The notes under the pieces were generated by a model. That model searched no databases, was not told the origin of the DNA, and saw only the letters and a list, made by a program, of their open reading frames with translations. Below are positions 1-6,243 of a stretch of DNA of 21,051 bases, piece after piece. Made by a program: the position numbers and the translations under genes. Numbering within the stretch: position 1 is the stretch's first letter; every line of letters begins with the position of its first letter. This DNA comes from RGIG5579 sp045543495 (GTDB lineage Bacteria; Bacillota; Clostridia; Oscillospirales; SIG627), in assembly GCA_045543495.1 (NCBI GenBank), contig JAZQMO010000050.1, positions 1 to 21,051 on the forward strand, in the 5' to 3' direction.

Positions 1-24
1 AATATGAGGTAAAAATGATATCAA

Positions 25-56
25 ATTTGTAGGGGCCGACGTCCTCGACGGCCCGC
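25..56. repeat. Short palindromic G-rich intergenic repeat, copy 1
   Basis: The stretch begins ATTTGTAGGGGCCGAC and folds back on itself: GGGCCG on the left pairs with CGGCCC on the right around a CCTCG-like centre. The first 16 bases (25-40) recur exactly at 105-120. Similar palindromes starting TGTAGGGGC are, from general knowledge, dispersed in many gut Clostridia genomes. No coding sequence overlaps it. It lies downstream of the cotJ operon, and I see no uridine tract that would make it a clear terminator. Confidence 0.5.
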
Positions 57-104
57 AAGCCGTGGCTTTATCAATCTTCGGTTCGGGGTATGAATTTGTC
101 TTAC

Positions 105-249
105 ATTTGTAGGGGCCGACGGTCCTGTTGTGGTACCCGCCTCGGCTTCCCCTCGTACCCTCGGGGGCCTTGGCGACCACGGCCACTCGCTCAAGTCGCT
201 TCATCCGCCCCCGGCGGCGCTCCCATCGCTCCCCTCGACGGTCCGTGAA
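105..249. repeat. Second repeat copy, apparently interrupted by a GC-rich segment flanked by 9-bp direct repeats
   Basis: Bases 105-120 repeat 25-40 exactly. The palindrome then does not close at once. The sequence CGACGGTCC at 117-125 recurs at 236-244, and the roughly 110 bases between are very GC-rich with no credible gene. The arrangement looks like a small insertion or a compound repeat element with flanking direct repeats. The long open frames across this stretch on the plus strand are antisense to cotJC and are not supported as genes. Its function is unknown. Confidence 0.35.
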
Positions 250-858
250 TCAACACCCGCAGCCTTTGTCAAAGCTGGGGTTGAAGGCGTAGAAGTTCTT
301 TTCGTCAAGTCTGTCGGTGGCAATGCGCAGCGCATCACCGAATCTCTGATAATGCACCAGCTCTCTTGCCCGCAGGTACTTAATGGGATCCTGAACATCG
401 GGATCGTCCACCAAGCGCAGAATGTTGTCGTAGGTGACTCTTGCCTTTTGCTCGGCGGCCAAGTCCTCGTTCAGATCGGCGATCAGATCTCCCTTCACTC
501 CGATATATTTCATATCGCAGGGGACACCGGCGGCAGAAGCGGGATAAATGCCTGCCGTGTGATCCACAAAGTATTGATCCATCCCCGCCGCACGGATCTC
601 GTCTGCGGAAAGGCCCTTGGTCAACTGATAGAGAATGGCACCGATCATTTCCAAATGGGCCAGCTCCTCGGTCCCGACATCGTTCAAAATGCCGATGATC
701 TCGTTGTGCTTGGCGGTATAACGCTGATTCAGATAGCGCATGGCGGCGGCAAGCTCACCGTCGGGGCCACCTAGCTGACTGATGATGATCTTGGCGTAGG
801 CGGCATTGGGATTCTTGATCTTAACGGGGTATTGCAGCTTTCTGTCATAAGTCCACAT
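250..858 (-). CDS. cotJC: CotJC, manganese-catalase-like spore coat protein
   Basis: This 202-aa protein matches the CotJC branch of the di-manganese catalase family, ferritin-like four-helix proteins found in the spore coat. Carboxylate and histidine residues placed as metal ligands are visible: E35 in GPDGELAAA, the EELAHLE motif at 64-70, E136, and ELVHYQRFGDAL at 166-177. The start MWTYDRKLQYPVKIKNPN is typical of the family and the length is normal. The C-terminus ends in GCGC, a cysteine tail that could crosslink into the coat. It is the last gene of a cotJA-B-C operon and starts 3 nt after the cotJB stop. Family members are thought to protect spores from peroxide or to act structurally; enzyme activity here is inferred. 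Confidence 0.93.
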   Translation of the reverse strand: MWTYDRKLQYPVKIKNPNAAYAKIIISQLGGPDGELAAAMRYLNQRYTAKHNEIIGILNDVGTEELAHLEMIGAILYQLTKGLSADEIRAAGMDQYFVDHTAGIYPASAAGVPCDMKYIGVKGDLIADLNEDLAAEQKARVTYDNILRLVDDPDVQDPIKYLRARELVHYQRFGDALRIATDRLDEKNFYAFNPSFDKGCGC

Positions 859-861
859 GGT

Positions 862-1116
862 TCAGTTTGCCTCCTTTTCCCAAGGCCACGGGGAGGCGAC
901 CCACTGCCACTCTCCGCAGTTTTCATTGGTGTATACGGTCAAGGGACCGTAGCACGCTTCAAATTCGTCCTTCAATTCCTTTGCTGCCTTGCGGTGCTGA
1001 TGATAGTACGCCAAGGCCTTCTGGCAGTGAGGGTGACCGTTCAGATACAGAGCTGCCTCGTATACGGCAAAATCCTCTGCCTGAATCTCCTTCAGCAAAG
1101 CGCTTTTTTTGTTCAT
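862..1116 (-). CDS. cotJB: CotJB, spore coat protein
   Basis: This 84-aa protein has the CotJB pattern: an N-terminal helix (LLKEIQAEDFAVYEAALYLNGHP), then ALAYYHQHRKAAKELKDEFEACYGPLT, and a tryptophan-rich end (EWQWVASPWPWE). In characterised spore formers CotJB is needed with CotJA and CotJC for assembly of the cotJ products into an inner coat layer. Its start codon overlaps the cotJA stop in an ATGA arrangement, so translation is probably coupled. Length and order match the conserved cotJABC operon, which makes the assignment firm although its biochemical role is poorly known. Confidence 0.9.
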   Translation of the reverse strand: MNKKSALLKEIQAEDFAVYEAALYLNGHPHCQKALAYYHQHRKAAKELKDEFEACYGPLTVYTNENCGEWQWVASPWPWEKEAN

Positions 1117-1640
1117 AAGCCCCTCCGATAAGCCAGAAACGGCTTGTTCAGTTCTTCAAAGACCGTCCCGTTGCAAAGCCCCTGTCTGGGATCGTAAAGA
1201 TCGCAAAAGCTCTGCTTGGGCGCATAGACCATAGCGAGGCTGCGCTCGCTTCTGCCACGGTCGCAATCCTCCGTTCGCTCCTCGGCACAGCCGCAGGCGC
1301 TTCTTTCCGCCTGTCTTTCACAGGCGCAGCGAGCGCTTTCGGCAGGGCAAACGGCCTGTACCGGTCCCTGACCCGAATAGGATCTTACATTCCGGCAGGC
1401 GCATCGTTCCTGACCGGTCTGGCAGCAAAGGCCTCTCTGCCGCCACACGCTGTTTTGGTTTGCTTGGCAGGGGCACCGTCTCTGCCATACGCTTCCCTCA
1501 CAGCTTCTTTGACAGCTCCGTCTCTGCCATACGCTTCCCTCGCAAGAGGTGGGGCAGGCGGAGCGATTTTGCAGGGTGTTGTTTTGACGGCAGGTGCAGC
1601 CGCAGCTGTTTTCTCTGCCGTTGTAGCTTGTTTCGTTCAA
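1113..1640 (-). CDS. cotJA: CotJA with cysteine-rich N-terminal extension
   Basis: Only the last ~43 residues (AMVYAPKQSFCDLYDPRQGLCNGTVFEELNKPF) are recognisable CotJA, a small spore-coat family usually of about 80 aa or less. The preceding ~130 residues are low complexity and rich in Cys, Arg, Gln, Glu and Ser. I count 21 cysteines in 175 aa, many in CxC pairs, and a 14-residue unit containing SCEGSVWQRR occurs twice in tandem. The start is a TTG with an AAGGGG ribosome binding site about 8 nt upstream; no in-frame ATG fits better. It is the first gene of the cotJ operon. The extension may form disulfide or metal crosslinks in the coat (inference). The frame is open throughout and abuts cotJB by a 4-nt overlap, supporting a real fusion. 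Confidence 0.8.
   Translation of the reverse strand: MNETSYNGRENSCGCTCRQNNTLQNRSACPTSCEGSVWQRRSCQRSCEGSVWQRRCPCQANQNSVWRQRGLCCQTGQERCACRNVRSYSGQGPVQAVCPAESARCACERQAERSACGCAEERTEDCDRGRSERSLAMVYAPKQSFCDLYDPRQGLCNGTVFEELNKPFLAYRRGL
1476..1541 (-). repeat. Tandem 42-bp direct repeat inside cotJA
   Basis: A 24-bp segment at 1476-1499 (core TCTCTGCCATACGCTTCC) is identical to 1518-1541, with a period of 42 bp or 14 codons. It encodes the duplicated SCEGSVWQRR unit of the cysteine-rich region. Nucleotide identity rather than only protein similarity suggests a recent slippage or duplication event. Confidence 0.85.
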
Positions 1641-1698
1641 AGTTTCAATCCCCTTATCAGTTTTTTTATCAATGATGATTTGAGCGGTTGCTCAGTGT

Positions 1699-1727
1699 CA
1701 GTATATGACCCCGAAGAAAGGGCGTTC
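1699..1727 (-). promoter_or_regulatory. Possible mother-cell sporulation promoter of cotJ
   Basis: Read on the minus strand, GAAC is followed after 16 nt by CATATACTG, which resembles sigma-K promoters (AC, 16-17 nt, CATAnnnTA), with the last position differing. CATATACT also resembles the sigma-E -10 (CATACAnT), but no good sigma-E -35 precedes it. It lies about 60 bases upstream of the cotJA start. No sigma-A promoter is evident. A guess consistent with the coat-protein function. Confidence 0.3.
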
Positions 1728-1769
1728 CCATGGGAAATGCGGCGTTTTTCAAAGGCTTTTTCAAAAGAG

Positions 1770-1800
1770 AAAAAAGAGCCCTCGAAAAGGACTCTTTTTT
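1770..1800 (-). terminator. Rho-independent terminator of the ZIP transporter gene
   Basis: A hairpin with arms AAAAAAGAGCC (1770-1780) and GGACTCTTTTTT (1789-1800) follows the transporter stop by about 18 nt on the minus strand. A run of T follows in that direction. It separates the transporter from the cotJ promoter downstream. Confidence 0.8.
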
Positions 1801-1818
1801 GGTAAAAGAATGAAAAAA

Positions 1819-2565
1819 TTATGATCCCAATAAAACATCCAGCGCCATCATCAGGGAAAAGCCAAGGCCGAAAGAGATCGCTCCCGTGCGACCCCGCCCG
1901 CCGAATTGCGGCACCAATTCCTCCGTTACCACATAAAGCATCGCTCCTGCGGCAAAGGAGAGGGCATAAGGAAGCCCCAAGGAGACGCTTCGGGTCAAAA
2001 AAAGCGCCACCCCTGCGCTGACAGGCTCCACGATTCCCGAGGCCGCTCCGAGAAGAAAGGCCTTCTTCTTGGATTTTCCCACGGAAGCCGCCGGCAGAGA
2101 GAGGATCGCCCCCTCGGGCAGGTTTTGAATGGCCACCCCCAGCGCAAGGATCAAGGCGGCGTCCAGCCCGCGCCCTCCCTGCCGCAGGGCCTCGGCCAGT
2201 ACCACGCCCACCGCCATTCCCTCGGGAATGTTGTGAACGGTTACCGCCGCTGCCATCAGCCCCTTGGGCCGAAGGCCCTGTTCGGCCCTTGCCATTCGTT
2301 CAAGCCACGCCTCCGAAAGAGCAAAGAACAGGATTCCTCCCATCAGCCCCACCGTGGCGGGCAGGGGAGAGGCAGCCTTTTCCATGGCGGGGATCAAAAG
2401 AGACCAAACCGAAGCAGCACACATCACCCCTGCGGCAAAGCCGCAAAACACCTTTTGCAGAGAAAACAAATGCTTCTTGGGAAACAAAAAAACAGCGCCC
2501 GAGCCGAGAACTGTAGCCAAAAACGGGATCAAAATTCCCGCAGTAACACCAATTTTTATATTCAA
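1819..2565 (-). CDS. ZIP family divalent metal transporter
   Basis: This 248-aa polytopic membrane protein has about eight hydrophobic segments and belongs to the ZIP family (ZupT/GufA-like), which imports zinc and other divalent metals. Diagnostic motifs are HNIPEGMAVG at residues 111-120 in TM4 and IQNLPEGAILS around 146-156 in TM5; these hold the metal-binding H/N/E residues of the transport path. I chose a TTG start at 2565 because AAAGGAG lies 6 nt upstream; a longer ATG frame would add 29 hydrophilic residues without a ribosome binding site. It is a single-gene unit. The substrate cannot be told from sequence, and I see no clear Zur, MntR or Fur box. Confidence 0.88.
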   Translation of the reverse strand: MNIKIGVTAGILIPFLATVLGSGAVFLFPKKHLFSLQKVFCGFAAGVMCAASVWSLLIPAMEKAASPLPATVGLMGGILFFALSEAWLERMARAEQGLRPKGLMAAAVTVHNIPEGMAVGVVLAEALRQGGRGLDAALILALGVAIQNLPEGAILSLPAASVGKSKKKAFLLGAASGIVEPVSAGVALFLTRSVSLGLPYALSFAAGAMLYVVTEELVPQFGGRGRTGAISFGLGFSLMMALDVLLGS

Positions 2566-2729
2566 CGGTTTCTCCTTTCTGTGTTGCCTTGCAATACAGT
2601 TGATTCCACCTTTAGTATATTTTGCTGAAAGAGCTTTTGTTACAGGTGTCAAAAACCGTAAAAAGTTTGCACAAAATAGTTAAAAAAGAGGAAACTGTTA
2701 AAAAAACGAACAAAATGTTAAGAAAGCCA

Positions 2730-2758
2730 TTGATTTTTGAAAATCACCGTGATAAAAT
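2730..2758 (+). promoter_or_regulatory. Sigma-A type promoter of the HU gene
   Basis: TTGATT at 2730-2735 and TAAAAT at 2753-2758 are separated by exactly 17 nt and lie about 48 bases before the start codon. The upstream region 2675-2726 is very A-rich, with three GTTAARAAA-like blocks at roughly 18-20 bp intervals, which could act as an UP element or curved DNA. Confidence 0.7.
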
Positions 2759-2806
2759 AATAACAGGCGAAACCCGAATCTGTATTTAATTTTGGAGGAT
2801 GTTAAT

Positions 2807-3082
2807 ATGAACAAGACCGAACTGATCGCAGCCGCCGCTGCCGCTGCAGATGTATCTAAGAAGGAGGCTGCTGCCGTAATCGATGCTGCCATCGCCGCTG
2901 TTACCGCTTCTCTGGCTAAGGGTGAGAAGGTTCAGCTTATTGGCTTTGGTACCTTTGAGGCTCGTGAGCGTGCCGCTCGTCAGGGTAAGAACCCCCGCAC
3001 CGGCAAGGCAATCAAGATCGCCGCTTGCAAGGTTCCCGCATTCAAGGCAGGCGCCGCTCTCAAGGAAGCTGTTAACAAGTAA
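2807..3082 (+). CDS. hup: HU-family nucleoid DNA-binding protein
   Basis: This 91-aa protein is a typical bacterial HU: an N-terminal helical dimerisation region (MNKTELIAAAAAAADVSKKEA), then GFGTFEARERAARQGKNPRTGKAIKIAACKVPAFKAG, which contains the beta-arm with the DNA-intercalating NP motif. HU bends and compacts DNA. Start choice: ATG at 2807 with GGAGG 8 nt upstream; an in-frame TTG at 2792 overlaps that ribosome binding site and is rejected. Codon choice is strongly biased (AAG, CGT, GCC/GCT, GTT), as expected for an abundant protein. It is monocistronic, with its own promoter and a strong terminator. Confidence 0.95.
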   Translation: MNKTELIAAAAAAADVSKKEAAAVIDAAIAAVTASLAKGEKVQLIGFGTFEARERAARQGKNPRTGKAIKIAACKVPAFKAGAALKEAVNK

Positions 3083-3097
3083 GAATCGGCAAAACCG

Positions 3098-3136
3098 AAA
3101 AGAAAAAGCAGAGCTTTTTGCTCTGCTTTTTCTTTT
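3098..3136. terminator. Bidirectional terminator between hup and the foldase lipoprotein gene
   Basis: A perfect 17-bp inverted repeat has arms at 3098-3114 and 3120-3136 with a five-T loop. The arms start with A-rich and end with T-rich runs, so the hairpin can terminate convergent transcription of hup (plus) and the lipoprotein gene (minus), whose stop codon touches it. Confidence 0.92.
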
Positions 3137-4185
3137 TATACCACGGTTTCGGTGGAGACCTGCTCCCAAAGGGGGCCGTATTCTACCGAGATCTTCTCCG
3201 CTTTTTCCCGATACAGCTTGTAGAACGCATCGTCATACGCTCCGGGGTGATGCTCGTTGTAGGTGTCGTAATAGCCGTACAGCGCCGTTTGGCGGTTTTC
3301 CTCCATACGAAGCTCCTTCAGCTCCATTCTGCGGATCAGATAAACACCGGAGGCACCGATCACAGGCTGAGAAACCTGCCCGATCTCCAGAGCCTTAGAG
3401 GCCTCGTACAAAACCTCCTCTGCCTGCCCCTCGGTAATGTAGTACCCGTCGGGGTAGTCAAGCATGTTGTCGTCCTTGCCGTGTTTTTTGACCAGCTCCC
3501 AAAAATCCTCGCCGCTTTCCCACCGGGAGCGAATGCTCGCGGCTTCGTTCCGCGTAGCCTCGCAGGCATCCTTGGTTTCATCCTTCCCGAAGGGAAGATA
3601 GATCTGCTGAACCGCCAAATAGTTTTCTTCAAAATACGCCTTGAATTCCTCTTGAGAAAATTGCTTTTTTCCGTTCTCCCCATACAGATGCTCAAAAAGC
3701 TTTAAGTACAGAGAGGAGTATTCCAGCATAGCACGGTAGGAGGAGAGGGAAAGATAGGATTTTGCCAATTCTTCCTCAAAGGCGGCTTCGCTTTCGTAGG
3801 AGGTCTTGGTGCTTTCCATTTCCGCCTCAATGGCCTTTTTGTCCTCCGAGCTTAAGCGAATCCCGTTTTCCTTTGCCAAAAAACGAACGGCATACTGATC
3901 CAAAAGATACTGAAGTACTTCTTTCTTCAAGGCTTCTTCGTTTTCCTCCGATTGAAAATGGTCAGGATCCTCCTCCAGATACATATTCTTGTAATTGAGG
4001 TAGAAATAGCGAAACTCCGTGAAGCTCACCTTCACCGAATCAAAGCGGAGAAATTCCTCGGGATAAAGGGCTTGGCCGTTTTGCAAAATACCGCCCAGCT
4101 TTTCCTCCACCACCGTCTCCTTGCCGCAGGCGGAAAGAGAAGTAAGAAGGCACAGAGCCAAAATAAGGGAAAGGATCTTTTTCAT
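3136..4185 (-). CDS. Lipoprotein peptidyl-prolyl isomerase, PrsA/SurA-like
   Basis: This 349-aa predicted lipoprotein has a basic-hydrophobic signal sequence and lipobox LSAC with the lipidated cysteine at C20. Residues ~50-185 are helical and charged, like the SurA/PrsA chaperone region. Residues ~190-290 resemble a parvulin (PpiC) domain: QQIYLPFGKDE, then SGEDFWELVKKHGKDD, YYITEGQ, EIGQVSQPVIGASGVYLIRRME. Such proteins help exported proteins fold outside the membrane. RBS AAGGAG lies just before the ATG. It is a single gene, divergent from the M23 peptidase. The parvulin domain is degenerate, so isomerase activity is uncertain and a chaperone role is possible. Confidence 0.82.
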   Translation of the reverse strand: MKKILSLILALCLLTSLSACGKETVVEEKLGGILQNGQALYPEEFLRFDSVKVSFTEFRYFYLNYKNMYLEEDPDHFQSEENEEALKKEVLQYLLDQYAVRFLAKENGIRLSSEDKKAIEAEMESTKTSYESEAAFEEELAKSYLSLSSYRAMLEYSSLYLKLFEHLYGENGKKQFSQEEFKAYFEENYLAVQQIYLPFGKDETKDACEATRNEAASIRSRWESGEDFWELVKKHGKDDNMLDYPDGYYITEGQAEEVLYEASKALEIGQVSQPVIGASGVYLIRRMELKELRMEENRQTALYGYYDTYNEHHPGAYDDAFYKLYREKAEKISVEYGPLWEQVSTETVV

Positions 4186-4253
4186 AGGTACTCCTTCAAT
4201 GGATCAAAATTTCAAAAAATGAAATGAGACAAAACAATACGATCGACCTTTTT

Positions 4254-4282
4254 ATTATATCGGTTCCTCGGCGGAAAATCAA
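4254..4282 (-). promoter_or_regulatory. Promoter of the foldase lipoprotein gene
   Basis: On the minus strand TTGATT (4277-4282) and a perfect TATAAT (4254-4259) are separated by 17 nt, about 70 bases from the start codon. Its -35 lies in a 10-bp inverted repeat shared with the divergent promoter. Confidence 0.78.
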
Positions 4283-4317
4283 GTAAGTTTTCCCATTCTG
4301 CCCGTCCACTTGATTTT
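4275..4317. promoter_or_regulatory. Inverted repeat joining the two divergent -35 boxes
   Basis: AAAATCAAGT at 4275-4284 is the exact reverse complement of ACTTGATTTT at 4308-4317. Each arm contains one of the two divergent TTGATT -35 elements. It could simply be two similar promoters back to back, or a shared regulator site. Confidence 0.4.
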
Positions 4318-4338
4318 TTTTGTCGCATATGATAGAAT
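4310..4338 (+). promoter_or_regulatory. Promoter of the M23-CapA-ComEC operon
   Basis: TTGATT at 4310-4315 and TAGAAT at 4333-4338 are separated by 17 nt and lie about 33 bases before the M23 start codon. The position and spacing are those of a vegetative sigma-A promoter. Confidence 0.78.
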
Positions 4339-4371
4339 GTCGGTGATTACGAAGGAAAGGAGGAATCCGAA

Positions 4372-6204
4372 ATGGAAGAAGAAAAGAAGTCCTCGGAGGC
4401 AGTCACCCCAAAGCCCTCTCGCAAAAAGGCTCAGCGCCAAGCCCCTGTGGCCAAGGAAGAAAAAAAGCCCGAATTTGAAAAGGAAAGAAAGCTTTTCAAA
4501 AGGCGCAGCTTCTCCCGTCAGTACCGCATCTTCCGCAAGGGTGGCCTGGGCGTTTTGGATTCCCTCTTCAATGCGTTTTATATCCTTTTGAATGAAAAAA
4601 GCATCCAAAAGGAGGAAAAAAGACTGGAGAAAAAAGGGGAGGAGGAGGTTTCCTCCCGTCATTTTATGGAGCTTCACAGCCCCTTTCTCCGTTTCTTTTC
4701 TGCGGCCCTTTCCCTTTGGAGCCGCCTTCGGGATTCTCTCTCCCTTCATTGGAAGAGGTCCGACAGCGGAAAGGTGCACCACGTAAAATTGAATTTCGTG
4801 CGCCGCCACCTGTCCTATTATATCATTGGCGCCCTGTTGATTTTTGTCGCATCGTACATTGGCTTCACCCTCAGTGCCCCCGTGGTGCTCCGTGCGGAGA
4901 TCGACGGTAAGGTACTTGGCATCGTGGAAAACAAAAATGTGGTGGACAGCGCCGTGAACGAACTGGAGGACAATGTAGAGATCGTTTTGGGCGAAAGCTT
5001 CCGCTTCCCCTATGAGATCCGCTATACCTTCCGCCGTCAGCATAATGCACCGGTCACCCCGAAGAATAAGATCACCGAGCAGCTTTATACCTATATTTTG
5101 GACTCTATCTGCACCGCAGGCGGCCTTTATGTGGATGATCAATTGGTTGCCGTCTGTCGGGATGCCGATACGGTTCAGGCAGGGATCGACGAATTTGTTT
5201 CCGAGAACCACGAGGGAGAGGAAAGCGGTATCTTTAACGATATCCGCATCGTCACGCAGGCCTATCCCACGGATGCCATCATTTCCCAGTCTCAGCTTGC
5301 CGCCCTTCTTCGTGAAATGGCAAAGCCCTTGGCAGATCGGGAAAAGAATCCCATTCCCGATGAGACGCCCGAATCGGTGAGCGGCTCGGCGCAGGATACC
5401 CCCGCCATGGTGCTTCTTGCTGATACACAGCTTTTGCCTCGGGAAAAAGAAGCATCCCGTTCCAACCGCCCCGTGTCCATTGAGGGGATCAAGCTTGATT
5501 TTTACCATTCGGAAGAAACCTCTTACCGAGCCAGCATCCCCTTTGATACCGTCTATCGGGAAAGTGCTCAGCACTACACCACCATGGCCGATGAGACCAC
5601 CCGCGGGGTCAACGGCGTGTCGGATGTCACCGCAAGGATCTACTATGTAGACGGGGTGGAGGTTCGCCGTGATATTCTGTCCGAAACGGTCATCAGCCCC
5701 CCTCAGACCCGAGTCATTTCCATCGGTACCAAGCTCCTCCCCGAGGATCTTGGGATCAAATCCTTTTACAGCTCTCAGGGGCGCTTTATCGTACCCCGTG
5801 TGGGACCGGTCTATTCTTATTTCGGAGACCGTGAGGACGGCTTCCACCGAGCTTGGGACATTCCCGGTAAGGACGGAGATAATATCTACGCCGCCGCTTC
5901 GGGAACCGTGGTGACGGTTATCGGTCAGTTCGGCGCCTTTACCGACCGTCCTCTGAACTATTTTGATTCCTACGGCTACTGCGTGATCCTGCAGCACGAA
6001 AACGGCTTTTCCACCATGTACGCCCACTGCAGCAAGGTCAATGTGACCATGGGTCAGGAGGTAAAGCAGGGAGAAAAGATCGCCGAGGTGGGAGATACGG
6101 GAAACACCACGGGAAGCCACGTGCATTTTGAGGTTCGCATCAACGATGTGCGGGTGGACCCCGGCCAGTATTTGTATAACGGAAATAAAACCATTTATAA
6201 TTGA
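4372..6204 (+). CDS. Membrane-anchored M23 family metallopeptidase with G5 domain
   Basis: This 610-aa protein is a likely peptidoglycan endopeptidase. Residues 1-145 are cytoplasmic and very rich in Lys, Glu and Arg; one transmembrane segment lies at ~148-168 (YYIIGALLIFVASYIGF). An extracellular linker follows, then a G5 domain at ~375-460 (RGVNGVSDVTARIYYVDG ... ISIGTK), then an M23/LytM domain at ~470-600. Zinc ligands fit H492 and D496 (HRAWD) and H585; H583 of HVHFEVR would be the general base. All key residues are intact, so activity is expected. AAAGGAGG precedes the ATG by 8 nt. It heads an operon with a CapA-like and a ComEC-like gene. A 615-codon antisense frame across it is judged a shadow. 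Confidence 0.9.
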   Translation: MEEEKKSSEAVTPKPSRKKAQRQAPVAKEEKKPEFEKERKLFKRRSFSRQYRIFRKGGLGVLDSLFNAFYILLNEKSIQKEEKRLEKKGEEEVSSRHFMELHSPFLRFFSAALSLWSRLRDSLSLHWKRSDSGKVHHVKLNFVRRHLSYYIIGALLIFVASYIGFTLSAPVVLRAEIDGKVLGIVENKNVVDSAVNELEDNVEIVLGESFRFPYEIRYTFRRQHNAPVTPKNKITEQLYTYILDSICTAGGLYVDDQLVAVCRDADTVQAGIDEFVSENHEGEESGIFNDIRIVTQAYPTDAIISQSQLAALLREMAKPLADREKNPIPDETPESVSGSAQDTPAMVLLADTQLLPREKEASRSNRPVSIEGIKLDFYHSEETSYRASIPFDTVYRESAQHYTTMADETTRGVNGVSDVTARIYYVDGVEVRRDILSETVISPPQTRVISIGTKLLPEDLGIKSFYSSQGRFIVPRVGPVYSYFGDREDGFHRAWDIPGKDGDNIYAAASGTVVTVIGQFGAFTDRPLNYFDSYGYCVILQHENGFSTMYAHCSKVNVTMGQEVKQGEKIAEVGDTGNTTGSHVHFEVRINDVRVDPGQYLYNGNKTIYN

Positions 6205-6243
6205 CCTTCGGTTTTACCTTAGGTCAGGAAAACGGAAAAAGCA

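Noticed and set aside
130..774. 214-codon plus-strand frame over cotJC
   Set aside because: It is antisense to a firmly identified coat protein gene and runs into the GC-rich repeat region.
2566..2700. Zinc, manganese or iron regulator box and sigma-A promoter before the ZIP transporter
   Set aside because: TATACT and TTGACA-like hexamers exist but with wrong spacing (27 nt), and no palindrome matching known Zur, MntR or Fur sites was convincing.
4279..6126. 615-codon open frame antisense to the M23 peptidase gene
   Set aside because: It mirrors a gene with clear domains, active-site motifs, RBS and promoter. The antisense product has no recognisable motif and would overlap the divergent promoters.
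6201..6243. GACCT/AGGTC hairpin between the M23 and CapA genes as a terminator
   Set aside because: The stem is only five base pairs with a large loop and no T tract.
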